From IMG/VR virus record IMGVR_UViG_3300042691_029438, positions 1 to 30,076 of that record: 30,076 bases of DNA. One strand, 5' to 3'. The position numbers and the translations under genes are program-made. The notes under the pieces were generated by a model. That model had not been told where the DNA came from. It worked only from the letters and a program-made list of their open reading frames with translations, and searched no databases. This document shows positions 14,245 to 22,208 of this stretch, one piece after another (position 1 is the first letter of the stretch; each line of letters opens with the position of its first letter). Source of the stretch: a virus.

Positions 14245-15411
14245 TCAGTAATTCCAAACAGTAAATGGCTTCACGCCCGCTCGTGCGTGGAAGCAGCCAC
14301 CATTTCTGGTGTCGATGTGAATAAAGCCTTTGGGGCGCCCATCGCCATACCCGCCACTCCAGCGTTGAATCAGCCAGCGGTGGAAGTTCTCGAGTGATTC
14401 ACCGATCGGATAAATATCGAGCGCCATGCCCTTTGTATGGTACGAACCAGGGACGCCACCAACTTGTCGATTGATTGGCTCGGGCCTGTAACCGCTAGTC
14501 ACACCCAATGGGCCGTCCCAGCCCTTGCGGATCGCGTCGAACTCCTTGCAGATCTTGATGATCTCTTTCTCTTCCTGGCTCCCCGCCTTTGGCTTACGCC
14601 TCGCGTCGTACTGAAGCACTTCGCCAACGGTGATATATTCGCCAACCCGCGCACCGAAATCTCCCCAGTTGATGGCGGTTGTTGGCGCTAAGCCAGGCTT
14701 GGCTGTCTCCTCTCGCCAGTGAGGTAGAAAGAGCACCCACTTTTCCGTACCTCCATTCAAGGTGACCCAGGCATGGGAGTCAGCCGGGATCTCTTCCACT
14801 CGACTGATTGCAAGTGATTCGCCTTCCGCAAAGCTTCTCTTCCCGAGATCGGACAAATACCGGCTCTCGATTGTGGCCTTCTTTAAGTAAGTCTGCTGCG
14901 TAGCAATGAATTTCATGATCCCATCCGATTCAGCAGTCCACAATTTTGCTTCCGCCTTACGACGGTTGACCAGCCCTGGCAGCACCCTGCCGCCTGCCTT
15001 GACATACAGCTCGAGCGCATTGCTCATCTGCTGATAGATCTCAGGCCTCGCTGCTCCTTCGCGCAATACACGGCTAATCGTCTCGAAGCCCGGAGCGCCG
15101 TAGAACGAAGCGCCGAGGTTCCAAGCAAAACTCAGCAGCGCCGCTTGCCGGTTCGGCCCGAGCTCATTCCAGCGCGGGATTACTTCCAGCTTCGGCAGAA
15201 ACTCTTTCTCCAGCATCACCTGCAGGTAGGACCTGCAGACGTCGCCCTTGCAGACATCGCCCATCCTGACCGGTGTTCCGTTTGGATACCGAGTCAATCC
15301 AGCGCAGATTGTCGGGATCCCTACTGGATCGAGGTAGGCCTCGAGCTCAATCCCCTCAAACCGCTCGATCTCTCGAACGGCTATTGCCATCGTTTCAGGA
15401 TGGATCGCCAT
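14245..15411 (-). CDS. Endolysin: GH24 lysozyme + M15 peptidase fusion (388 aa)
   Basis: Residues about 8-155 are a T4-type (GH24) muramidase. Glu19, Asp28 and Thr34 (FEGIELEAYLDPVGIPT) keep the exact E-8-D-5-T spacing of T4 lysozyme, and FAWNLGASFYG and LPGLVNRRKAE are typical. Residues about 165-235 form a linker domain (QTYLKKATIESRYLSDL, WVLFLPHW) that resembles a segment of cyanobacterial wall hydrolases. Residues about 240-388 are an M15 peptidase with predicted zinc ligands His325, Asp332 (SYHTKGMALD) and His365 (GFIHIDTR). So one enzyme could cut both glycan and peptide. No signal peptide is seen, and no holin candidate stands out nearby. A virion-borne role is also possible. Confidence 0.9.
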   Translation of the reverse strand: MAIHPETMAIAVREIERFEGIELEAYLDPVGIPTICAGLTRYPNGTPVRMGDVCKGDVCRSYLQVMLEKEFLPKLEVIPRWNELGPNRQAALLSFAWNLGASFYGAPGFETISRVLREGAARPEIYQQMSNALELYVKAGGRVLPGLVNRRKAEAKLWTAESDGIMKFIATQQTYLKKATIESRYLSDLGKRSFAEGESLAISRVEEIPADSHAWVTLNGGTEKWVLFLPHWREETAKPGLAPTTAINWGDFGARVGEYITVGEVLQYDARRKPKAGSQEEKEIIKICKEFDAIRKGWDGPLGVTSGYRPEPINRQVGGVPGSYHTKGMALDIYPIGESLENFHRWLIQRWSGGYGDGRPKGFIHIDTRNGGCFHARAGVKPFTVWNY

Positions 15412-15631
15412 AGATGTCCGCGAATCTCTTGGTCACGTGCGGAGCCGGCTCGCGCCCCTGCGCAATATCTGTTGCCACCTGCTCGGCCGCATTGTCGCTG
15501 TAGCCCTTCGACTTCAATAGCGCATACGTCTGGAAGAATGCATCCAGCGCATCATCTGCAGGTGCTGTGCCATTGACAGCAAAACGCCCTGCCAGCGCCG
15601 AGAAAATCTCATCGCTACCGGCAAGGCGCAT
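15395..15631 (-). CDS. Small unknown protein before the endolysin (78 aa)
   Basis: ATG 15629-15631 is used; a TTG directly before it is a second option, and a stop lies six codons upstream. The 3' end overlaps the endolysin start by 17 bases. The sequence is helical and soluble (DDALDAFFQTYALLKSKGYS, NAAEQVATDIAQGREPAPHV) with no membrane segment, so it is not a typical holin. Coupling with the endolysin suggests shared expression. The end, KRFADIYGDPS, is charged. Function unknown. Confidence 0.5.
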   Translation of the reverse strand: MRLAGSDEIFSALAGRFAVNGTAPADDALDAFFQTYALLKSKGYSDNAAEQVATDIAQGREPAPHVTKRFADIYGDPS

Positions 15632-15668
15632 CAAGGTATTTGCAGATGACTACATCGTAGTCAGCAAA

Positions 15669-16013
15669 TCAGCGATAGATCAGACCCATCAGATCCTCAG
15701 GGCTCATGCCTGATTGCTGCATGGTTTGCGCCAAGGCCATCTTGTTCTGGCCGAGTCCGGCCATCTTCGATACCTCAGCTGCGGTGTACATCGCCAAGGC
15801 GTTTGCCTTCGCTTCAGCAGTGCTTTGATCCATCTCGGCTGCACGAGCACTGTCCTGGATCCCGGCCATCAATTGACGGGGCTCCTCTTCAGCTCGAAGT
15901 GCATCCTTGGAGCGCTGCACCTGCAGTGCCACAGGGACCTGCAAAGTTGCAGATGAGTTAGGTGCCGCATTCAACGCCATCGCGTCGATGTTGGCATGAC
16001 GAGGCAGCATCAT
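15669..16013 (-). CDS. Small helical protein after the scaffold terminator (114 aa)
   Basis: Two consecutive ATG codons (16011-16013 and 16008-16010) can start it. The first three bases of its leader touch the T run of a terminator hairpin, and no ribosome site is visible. The protein is Ala/Met/Gln-rich and helical (QRSKDALRAEEEPRQLMAGI, AKANALAMYTAAEVSKMAGL) and ends GMSPEDLMGLIYR. A short C-terminal motif such as this might dock to another protein. It lies between scaffold and lysis genes. Unrecognised. Confidence 0.5.
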   Translation of the reverse strand: MMLPRHANIDAMALNAAPNSSATLQVPVALQVQRSKDALRAEEEPRQLMAGIQDSARAAEMDQSTAEAKANALAMYTAAEVSKMAGLGQNKMALAQTMQQSGMSPEDLMGLIYR

Positions 16014-16017
16014 GATG

Positions 16018-16039
16018 AAAAGCCCCGCCGTAGCGGGGC
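16018..16039 (-). terminator. Rho-independent terminator after the scaffold gene
   Basis: Perfect 7-bp arms GCCCCGC (16022-16028) and GCGGGGC (16033-16039) with a four-base loop, followed on the minus strand by TTTT (16018-16021). It begins ten bases after the stop of the scaffold-like gene and ends four bases before the next ATG. The T run is short, so read-through is likely. Confidence 0.75.
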
Positions 16040-16048
16040 GCGAATGAA

Positions 16049-17038
16049 TCAGGCTTCCGAGATCAGCAGCTTGCTGCGCAGCGCCTCAGGGGAGGCCTGG
16101 CTCAGCATCTGCCACGCAGCGGCGGGATTGCGCTCGCTAATGGCGGAGAACATGCCCCAGAAATCATCACCCTCGCTGGCCTGAACGCCAGGGGCGGGGA
16201 TGTCCATCTGAGGGCGCTGGAACACAGGAGCGCTGCTGTAACGAGCCTCGTTTGCGTACACCTCGGCGGCCAAGCGATCCTCTGCCGTCTCGGTCGGATA
16301 GGGACCTTCGGGGCCGAAGAACTCGTTGACGTACTCGGCCAGCAGGTCGGGATCGGTCAGCATGGTGTGGTACGCCGCGTTGTCCTCTGCGGCGGAGTTG
16401 ATCACCAGCTTTGCGGCTTCCAGCGATTCAGCCAGCTGCTCAACCTGGTGCATCACCTGGGCAGTTTGAGTTGCCTGGGCGAGAAGAGCATCCTCTACGA
16501 CGCAGGCGTAGCGATTTAGAAGCGCAGGGGCCTCAAGACCAAAGTGCTCGAGAACCTCAAGACTTTCGTTGCTGACGCTTTCGAGATACCCGTCGCTCGC
16601 GCTCGCCGTTGCGGCGTTGTTCCAAGTCGGCGCCTGTTGATACGTCGCCTGGGAATAAGCCTGCGTTTGAGGGAGCGGCGAAATCGGCGTCCCCGAAACG
16701 GAAGGTGCTGCCTGGTAGCTGGCTGCTTGCTGCCAATAGGCTTCCGGGGAGGGAGCTGCCTGTTGGATCGGCGCCGAGTAGGGCACCTGCGATTGGGAGC
16801 TCCGCGTCGCGCTCAGGCTTTCGCTCAGCCGGTTGAACGCTTCCTGCCAGGGATTGGCCTGCGCCGCCGGAGCCTGCTGATAAGCCGGTTCCGCTTGTGG
16901 CGCCGTAGCTGTCGGGTACGAAGCTGGGGCGCTCTGGGCCGGCGCTGGCTGGTAAGCCACGGTCGACGCGGGTACGCTCGACGTCATCGAGGGCTGCGGG
17001 GTCACCGGAGCCTGTGTCATCACTGTACTGTCCTGCAT
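16049..17038 (-). CDS. Probable capsid scaffold/assembly protein, overlaps portal (329 aa)
   Basis: The start ATG (17036-17038) has no strong ribosome site. Residues 1-150 are Pro/Gln/Ala/Ser/Tyr-rich with YQQAP-like repeats, likely disordered, with a short helix NPWQEAFNRLSESLSA. Residues 150-240 are a helical region (LEVLEHFGLEAPALLNRY, MHQVEQLAESLEAAKLVINS), followed by TDPDLLAEYVNEFFGPEGP. The C-terminus is helical (ISERNPAAAWQMLSQASPEA). The position between portal and capsid, the disorder and the helical coil suggest a scaffold. The first 160 codons lie inside the 3' end of the portal gene, in another frame. A minor virion protein is the alternative. Confidence 0.55.
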   Translation of the reverse strand: MQDSTVMTQAPVTPQPSMTSSVPASTVAYQPAPAQSAPASYPTATAPQAEPAYQQAPAAQANPWQEAFNRLSESLSATRSSQSQVPYSAPIQQAAPSPEAYWQQAASYQAAPSVSGTPISPLPQTQAYSQATYQQAPTWNNAATASASDGYLESVSNESLEVLEHFGLEAPALLNRYACVVEDALLAQATQTAQVMHQVEQLAESLEAAKLVINSAAEDNAAYHTMLTDPDLLAEYVNEFFGPEGPYPTETAEDRLAAEVYANEARYSSAPVFQRPQMDIPAPGVQASEGDDFWGMFSAISERNPAAAWQMLSQASPEALRSKLLISEA

Positions 17039-18773
17039 AGGTCAGCTCACGTTTCAAGAAGTCCAGGGCTCGGTAGACGTAGGGCGTCAAATCGAGCTGA
17101 GGGTCCGCAAGCAGCGGTAGGTCAGGAGCTTGCGGGTGGGGTGTCTGTCGCATCGTTTGAATGAGCGACAGGAATGTGCCAATGCTTTGTTGCGTGGCTT
17201 GCGCCATCCGGAATGGATAGCCACTGAGCATTGCGCTGCGCTCTTCATCCGTTTTGTCGGGGAAGAGATACCTGAGAGCCTCGATGCTGTTGACACCGAG
17301 TTCCTGCAGGTTGCGCACAACAATGCTTGCATTCAGTATATCTTCTGCGGAATCCTCGAAGACTGGCCCCTGCCAACGCCACTCGATGCGTCGATCTCCG
17401 TCGGGGATCAAACCAACTACGCCGGGTGGTAGTTGCCGAGCTTGGACCGCCTCAGCGATACTCGCTTCCAGCTTCTGCTTGTATTCCGCAAGGGTTGCTT
17501 CGTAGGCCTGCATAGCCACACCGAAGTCTTCACGATTCTGGAATTCCTCCCGAATTGGAGCCTGGGGCTTTTCTATGCCCAGAGCCGCTGAGAAGGAATC
17601 ACGGAAGATCTGCTCTTCGTGATAGATAATCAGGGCCAGCAGCTTGCACAAGCCGTAAGTCAGAAGGCCACGGCAGCGGCGCTTGGCTGTCGTAGCAGCT
17701 CGCCCGTAGAGAGACTTGATCTCATAGGCGGTTGCCCCGGTCGAAACACCGAGCTCGTCAACACCGCCAAGAGCTGTGCGAATCTCCTCGCGGTACTGGC
17801 GTGCATACAGATTCTGGTCGCCAGAGACGGCATCGGGCGTGACGTAGAGCAGGCGATCAGTCGGCTCGACATTGGCGATGATGCGCGGCACTTTCAGCCC
17901 GCCGCCACCGCCGCCGCCGTACGGCTGGCTGACCCGAGTGGATGGACGGTTGCCGGCATAGAAGCCGCCCTGGGAGCTAATTGTCGGGCGGGTCATTTCT
18001 TCGTCGCCCGATTCGACTAGGTCCTGCTTGGGACGGCTGGAAACGAGCGTCGGGTTTCCGAAGAAGTGGATATTCGTGCGGATGTTCTTGACCAGATCAT
18101 CGTGCGTCACGATCTGATCAGCCAACCAGTCAAACTCACCCGTGGCATCCATGCCCGTTGAGCGCATCGTGTTGAATGCCTCAACCGCCGGAATAAAGCC
18201 CAAGCTGTTGATCAGCGTCCGGGTTTGCCCGGCCGACAGCATGCCTGCGCTGAATGCGGAATCAAACGACGGCTTTTCCGTACTGATCGTTTCTTTGATT
18301 TCGTCTCGCTTAATCCGCAGCTTGACGTAGCGGGTTGAACCACCATCGGCACCTGGCATTGAGAGCACACCAAGCCCGTCCCGCACGGTGAACGAGTAGA
18401 TCAGCTCGACTTCCTCGAGTTGACCGCTCGCGTCGTAATACGCCCTGTAGTTCTCCTTGCTGAACCACATCAGCCGATAGGTATCCCTGATCGGCCTGAA
18501 ATAAAACAATCCCTTGCCGTCGATCAGAAAATCATCGACGATCCCCTCGAGTCGACAGTCGATTTCGTTCTCGACGATCAGCTGATCGAGGAACTTCTTG
18601 CGAAAACCAAACGTGTCCTGAGACGGGTAGAACTCGACACCTTGACGCAGCATGAACATCTTCATCTGCGAGAGATGACTGTTCACGATCATCGTGTCGG
18701 TACCACTCGTACCGTCACGCTTGCGCGCGGCTTCCAGGATCCGACGGAAGCGCTCGTTCGTAGCCTGTCTCAT
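16557..18773 (-). CDS. Portal protein (738 aa)
   Basis: The gene begins nine bases after the terminase stop, the usual order. Residues 1-60 hold a helical start (NERFRRILEAARKRDG), and the middle has GMDATGEFDWLADQIVTHDD followed by LVKNIRTNIHFFGNPTLVSS, then TDRLLYVTPDAVSGDQNLYA and VSTGATAYEIKSLYGRA. Portal proteins carry such helical wing and crown features, with the long hinge region near 400-480. Residues 1-578 form the plausible fold. The remaining 160 residues are Gly/Ser/Pro/Arg-rich and share DNA with the scaffold-like gene. The portal forms the dodecameric DNA entry ring at one capsid vertex and binds the terminase. Confidence 0.75.
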   Translation of the reverse strand: MRQATNERFRRILEAARKRDGTSGTDTMIVNSHLSQMKMFMLRQGVEFYPSQDTFGFRKKFLDQLIVENEIDCRLEGIVDDFLIDGKGLFYFRPIRDTYRLMWFSKENYRAYYDASGQLEEVELIYSFTVRDGLGVLSMPGADGGSTRYVKLRIKRDEIKETISTEKPSFDSAFSAGMLSAGQTRTLINSLGFIPAVEAFNTMRSTGMDATGEFDWLADQIVTHDDLVKNIRTNIHFFGNPTLVSSRPKQDLVESGDEEMTRPTISSQGGFYAGNRPSTRVSQPYGGGGGGGLKVPRIIANVEPTDRLLYVTPDAVSGDQNLYARQYREEIRTALGGVDELGVSTGATAYEIKSLYGRAATTAKRRCRGLLTYGLCKLLALIIYHEEQIFRDSFSAALGIEKPQAPIREEFQNREDFGVAMQAYEATLAEYKQKLEASIAEAVQARQLPPGVVGLIPDGDRRIEWRWQGPVFEDSAEDILNASIVVRNLQELGVNSIEALRYLFPDKTDEERSAMLSGYPFRMAQATQQSIGTFLSLIQTMRQTPHPQAPDLPLLADPQLDLTPYVYRALDFLKRELTYAGQYSDDTGSGDPAALDDVERTRVDRGLPASAGPERPSFVPDSYGATSGTGLSAGSGGAGQSLAGSVQPAERKPERDAELPIAGALLGADPTGSSLPGSLLAASSQLPGSTFRFGDADFAAPSNAGLFPGDVSTGADLEQRRNGERERRVSRKRQQRKS

Positions 18774-18782
18774 TGGTCTATC

Positions 18783-20315
18783 TTAGTTCCACTCAACTTG
18801 AGCGCCACCACGGCGCATCAAGCCCTGGACAACGATATTGAGCGAATCGGCGCAGTCATCATGCGGTGCGTGCCCGAAGTTCACCACCTCATCGACCATG
18901 CCGCCGAAGTCGCGGTACTTGTTGAAAATGATTTTCTTGGCCTCGAACAGGCCGATAATTCCGCGCAGGCGAGCCAGCTTGTCGCCGCGGAAGCCCTTCA
19001 CGGGACTGATGCTGATGTTGTAGAGCTGCCACTCGTTAAACAGGATTCGCTTGAGGTCGCCCTCGAAGCTCTTTTGATACGCCACGACCTCGGGCCAGAT
19101 CGTCACCGGCGAGCCACTCGAGAAGTAATGCCCCTCCTCGTTTACCGCCAACAAGTTCCATTCCGCCAGCAGCTCGCAAAGCGCCTCGACTTTCTCGATG
19201 TTCCCCATCGAGCGCATGCGCCGGTAGTCAATCACGTAGATCTTGTCGTCTACCCGCCCTGCCAGCGTGAACACAGTCCAGTCGTTGCGCTCGCTCATTC
19301 CTGCTGACAGGTCGATGCCAACGCCGACTGTGTCGTAGGTATCAGGGACCTCTCCCTTAATGAACAGCTCGGGGGAGATGCCTAGCTCCGTCGATCGGAC
19401 TGGCTGATTGAGGTACTGATACGAGAACGCCACCTTGTCGTCGCCCTGAAGTCGCAGCAGGTATTTGGTCGACCACATCTCCGGCCAATACGACTTAGGC
19501 CTGCCGTCGTCGTCGTACTGGATGGCTGACTGGGTGATGACCTTCCAGCCCTTCTGCTCCGTGAAGATCGTCGAAAATAGATCGTCGAAGTGGAAGCGGG
19601 TCCCCAGCGCGATCGTCCGACCGCCCTGGAAGATGGTCGGCACGATCACGTTGGTCCAGTTGCTTTCCATTTCCCGGCGGATGTCCGGGTTGGCGATTGA
19701 CGCCGCACTCTTAATGGCGTCATCGACTACCACGAGGTTGGCACGCTTTGAGGTGATGGTGCCCTTGAGGCCAGCGCAGGCGATCGTGAACGCGTCTTCA
19801 CCGCGCACGTCAATCCCTGCGAACTCCCAGTCCAGGCTCCACAGTTCGTCAGAGGTCCTTGTCTTGGAAAGCCTCACGGACGGAAAGATTTCCTGGTACT
19901 CCCGCGACAGAATCAAATTCTTGATAGCTGCGCTCTTGTTGCGCGCCACGTCCACGTTGTACGAGACGTACAGGATGCGCAGCAGCTTCTTGGCTTCTGC
20001 GTGACGGCCGATCAGCCACCCAAGCAGCATGCCAACCACCGTCGACTTCGCACTGCCACGCGGACTCAAGAGCACCGTGTTCGGCCCAGCAATATCCAAG
20101 AGGTGGTCGCTGCTTTGGCCCGTCAGGAATGCGCGGTGCCATTCCTTCATGTGCCGAGCAGGCTTCTTGCCCATCAGCTCACAGAAGTAGCTGAAGTTGT
20201 CCCGCGCCTTCAGCACATGAGGCGGGATCTCAACGACCTCAGGCTGCTTCTTGATTGACTGTGCAGCTAGTTGCGCACTACGCCGCCGCGCGAGCGCAAT
20301 CGAGGCATTGCTCAT
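18783..20315 (-). CDS. terL: Terminase large subunit (510 aa)
   Basis: This is the ATP-driven DNA-packaging motor and nuclease. Walker A is at residues 84-92 (SPRGSAKST), Walker B at 194-199 (LVVVDD), and the coupling motif GTRFHFDDLF at about 238-247. The RNase H-like nuclease domain shows Asp335 (VGIDLSAG), Glu393/394 in LLAVNEEGH, and Asp486/487/490 (HDDCADSLN). Length fits the family. Start ATG 20313-20315 gives MSNASIALARRR; a weak purine stretch precedes it. The candidate small subunit lies just upstream and the portal just downstream. The packaging type cannot be read from these motifs. Confidence 0.95.
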   Translation of the reverse strand: MSNASIALARRRSAQLAAQSIKKQPEVVEIPPHVLKARDNFSYFCELMGKKPARHMKEWHRAFLTGQSSDHLLDIAGPNTVLLSPRGSAKSTVVGMLLGWLIGRHAEAKKLLRILYVSYNVDVARNKSAAIKNLILSREYQEIFPSVRLSKTRTSDELWSLDWEFAGIDVRGEDAFTIACAGLKGTITSKRANLVVVDDAIKSAASIANPDIRREMESNWTNVIVPTIFQGGRTIALGTRFHFDDLFSTIFTEQKGWKVITQSAIQYDDDGRPKSYWPEMWSTKYLLRLQGDDKVAFSYQYLNQPVRSTELGISPELFIKGEVPDTYDTVGVGIDLSAGMSERNDWTVFTLAGRVDDKIYVIDYRRMRSMGNIEKVEALCELLAEWNLLAVNEEGHYFSSGSPVTIWPEVVAYQKSFEGDLKRILFNEWQLYNISISPVKGFRGDKLARLRGIIGLFEAKKIIFNKYRDFGGMVDEVVNFGHAPHDDCADSLNIVVQGLMRRGGAQVEWN

Positions 20316-20344
20316 GCCCCGAGTCTAGGTTGTTTCACCCTATT

Positions 20345-20851
20345 TCAGCGCTCGTCGGTGAGCATTGCCCACACCGATTCGTAGGCCAGCTCTAACGCGT
20401 TGGTCACATCATCATTCCCCTTGAAGATGGCACGCAGTTCCCGCATCACCTTGTCAGCCCCCGCCATCACTAGGCCTCGGCGATCTTGACTTTTGGTTAG
20501 GCGCTCGATCTCCATGACGTGCCCGCGCAGCTCCTTGGATAAATGCGCGATCCTCGTCGCTGCTGCGTCAGCTTTTATCAGATCGGCTTGCACCTGTTGG
20601 CGCAGAAAGTCAATGTCCGACTCCAGCTTGACGATTTCCGCAAGCATGATTTCGCGACGGTTCAGCTTGGGATACGCCTTGTTGACCCAAGCCTCGAGGT
20701 CCGTAAATGGACCGCTGTAGCCCAGCACCGAGGCGTAGAGCCAGATCTCATAAATCGAGTACGTCTTCTCCGCGTAGGCCAGGAAGCTCTCGCGCCTTCC
20801 GCCGTCCAGGGCGACAAGGAACTGCTCGACTTCCCTGGGGGCTTGATGCAT
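20345..20851 (-). CDS. Candidate terminase small subunit (168 aa)
   Basis: I chose ATG 20849-20851 (MHQAPREVEQFLVALDGGRR) because an earlier in-frame start (20920) would overlap the previous gene by 50 bases with an unlikely sequence. Neither start has a clear ribosome site. Residues 15-60 are helical and aromatic-rich (ESFLAYAEKTYSIYEIW), and residues 60-130 are a long charged helix (REIMLAEIVKLESDIDFLRQ). The C-terminus, DDVTNALELAYESVWAMLTD, could form an oligomer interface. Helical N-domain, coiled coil and position directly before terL fit a small terminase, but I see no clear helix-turn-helix, so this is a context call. Confidence 0.5.
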   Translation of the reverse strand: MHQAPREVEQFLVALDGGRRESFLAYAEKTYSIYEIWLYASVLGYSGPFTDLEAWVNKAYPKLNRREIMLAEIVKLESDIDFLRQQVQADLIKADAAATRIAHLSKELRGHVMEIERLTKSQDRRGLVMAGADKVMRELRAIFKGNDDVTNALELAYESVWAMLTDER

Positions 20852-20870
20852 TGACGAACCAGTACCGCGA

Positions 20871-21620
20871 TCAGCCAAAGAAGCGCGAGCCCGTGGAACG
20901 GATAGCGCCCCGCGCATCACTGCGCAGGCGCAGGGTCTGGGTTCCTTCTTCCTGCAGCTTCTTACGGTCCTCTTCGCCTTGAACTCGGTAGCCCAGGCGA
21001 TCCTGCTCGCCCTGAGTCACCCTTGAGAGACGATCCTGCTCGCCTTCTGTGACCTTAAGCCTGCGGGCTTCATTGCCCTGTACGCCAATCAGATCCCGAG
21101 CGAGGCCGGCTTCCTGAGCCATCAGCTTCGAGGTGTTGCCCGTGCGTAGATTCTCAAGCCCTCCCTGGTACTTCCCGAGACTCCCCAGGAACGCGTCGTT
21201 GTACTGCACTGCGAGGCCCATATTGGCCCCTGTCGCGAACGTGTCCGCCAAATGGCCGGCAACCATCCCCCCGATGGTTTCGTTATCGGCGTATTTGTTC
21301 CCCAGATCGACCAGATTGCCGATGCCCTCGTTGTACAGGTTCCCAGGGACCGTCTGGAAGTTATATGTCGGGCGGGGAGCTGACTGAACCTGAGTCGGCT
21401 GGGCAGTAGTGGTCGTTGTAGCCGCGCTGGGCTGCTCGTTCTTTCCTGAATTCTTACCTTTGCCTTTCTTCTTGTTTACGCCAGCGGCTTTGTCCTTGGC
21501 CGTATTCAACACGGTCGAAGCTTTCTGCTTCGTGGCTGGCGTAGTCGCCCGCGTCGACGGCTGAGTCGTTGTACGGACTTGTGCCTTTGCCTTGGCTGCT
21601 TTTGCTGCTGGACTTGCCAT
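20871..21620 (-). CDS. Putative internal virion protein (249 aa)
   Basis: ATG 21618-21620 follows an AGGA stretch. Residues 1-90 are Lys/Ala/Thr-rich and disordered (KAAKAKAQVRTTTQPSTRAT, KDKAAGVNKKKGKGKNSGK). Residues 95-170 may fold (VPGNLYNEGIGNLVDLGNKY, IGGMVAGHLADTFATGANMG). Residues about 185-235 carry short repeats of Q-G-E-(E/Q)-D-R (RLSRVTQGEQDRLGYRVQGE), a possible coiled coil. No cysteines or catalytic motifs. It lies between internal-type proteins and the terminase. Ejection or internal core protein is a guess from composition. Confidence 0.5.
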   Translation of the reverse strand: MASPAAKAAKAKAQVRTTTQPSTRATTPATKQKASTVLNTAKDKAAGVNKKKGKGKNSGKNEQPSAATTTTTAQPTQVQSAPRPTYNFQTVPGNLYNEGIGNLVDLGNKYADNETIGGMVAGHLADTFATGANMGLAVQYNDAFLGSLGKYQGGLENLRTGNTSKLMAQEAGLARDLIGVQGNEARRLKVTEGEQDRLSRVTQGEQDRLGYRVQGEEDRKKLQEEGTQTLRLRSDARGAIRSTGSRFFG

Positions 21621-21641
21621 CGTTCTAGATCCTATTAGGGA

Positions 21642-22208
21642 TTACGCAAACAGAGCGGCCCCACCAAGAGCCAAGTTAGTGATCAGATTCAAGATATTGG
21701 CCGTGTTCTGCTGCCCCATTTGCTTCTCAGCTAGAGCGTTCACCTGGTCGTAGTACTGCTTATCGGAATCCAGAATCATCCGCAGGCGATCTGTGGTGCT
21801 CGCGTCTAGCGCCCGTTCGTGACCGTAGTTGGCGCCCAGCAGCGAGCTCTGAGCGCCAACATTGGCGGCCAGCTTCTTGCCATACGCAGTGGTATCGATA
21901 TCCGTTTTCTGCTGAAGCACTGGGATTTGTGCTTTTGCAAAATCCAGGGTTACAGCGTTATCCCTAGCTCTTGCAGCCGTCTGTGCTGCGGTCTGTTGCT
22001 CGAAATTGTCGATGGACTGACTCGTCGTGCTCGGTATGCTTGAGCTACTTTGACCACGCTTTGCCTGGTCGGCCTGGAATTGCTGCCAAAGCTTGTCTTT
22101 CTGAGGGTCTGCGTATCCGATCGTGCCGTCTGCCTTGACCCCTGCACCCATGGCTTTGAGCTTTTCGCTCAGCTGCTTTTTCAGGAGCTCATCTACTGCG
22201 TTAGCCAT
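21642..22208 (-). CDS. Putative internal virion protein with C-terminal membrane segment (188 aa)
   Basis: The ATG (22206-22208) overlaps the upstream TAA by one base. Residues 1-45 are helical and charged (MANAVDELLKKQLSEKLKAM), and residues 46-165 are helical, Gln/Ala-rich (DNFEQQTAAQTAARARDNAV, ILDSDKQYYDQVNALAEKQM). The last 20 residues, ANILNLITNLALGGAALFA, are hydrophobic enough to sit in a membrane. A helical body with a C-terminal hydrophobic end recurs in the next genes and is consistent with proteins that leave the capsid with the DNA. Function inferred, family not recognised. Confidence 0.5.
   Translation of the reverse strand: MANAVDELLKKQLSEKLKAMGAGVKADGTIGYADPQKDKLWQQFQADQAKRGQSSSSIPSTTSQSIDNFEQQTAAQTAARARDNAVTLDFAKAQIPVLQQKTDIDTTAYGKKLAANVGAQSSLLGANYGHERALDASTTDRLRMILDSDKQYYDQVNALAEKQMGQQNTANILNLITNLALGGAALFA

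Noticed and set aside
18420-19307. 295-codon plus-strand frame across portal and terminase genes
   Set aside because: Antisense to two well-supported genes with known motifs; no start signal.
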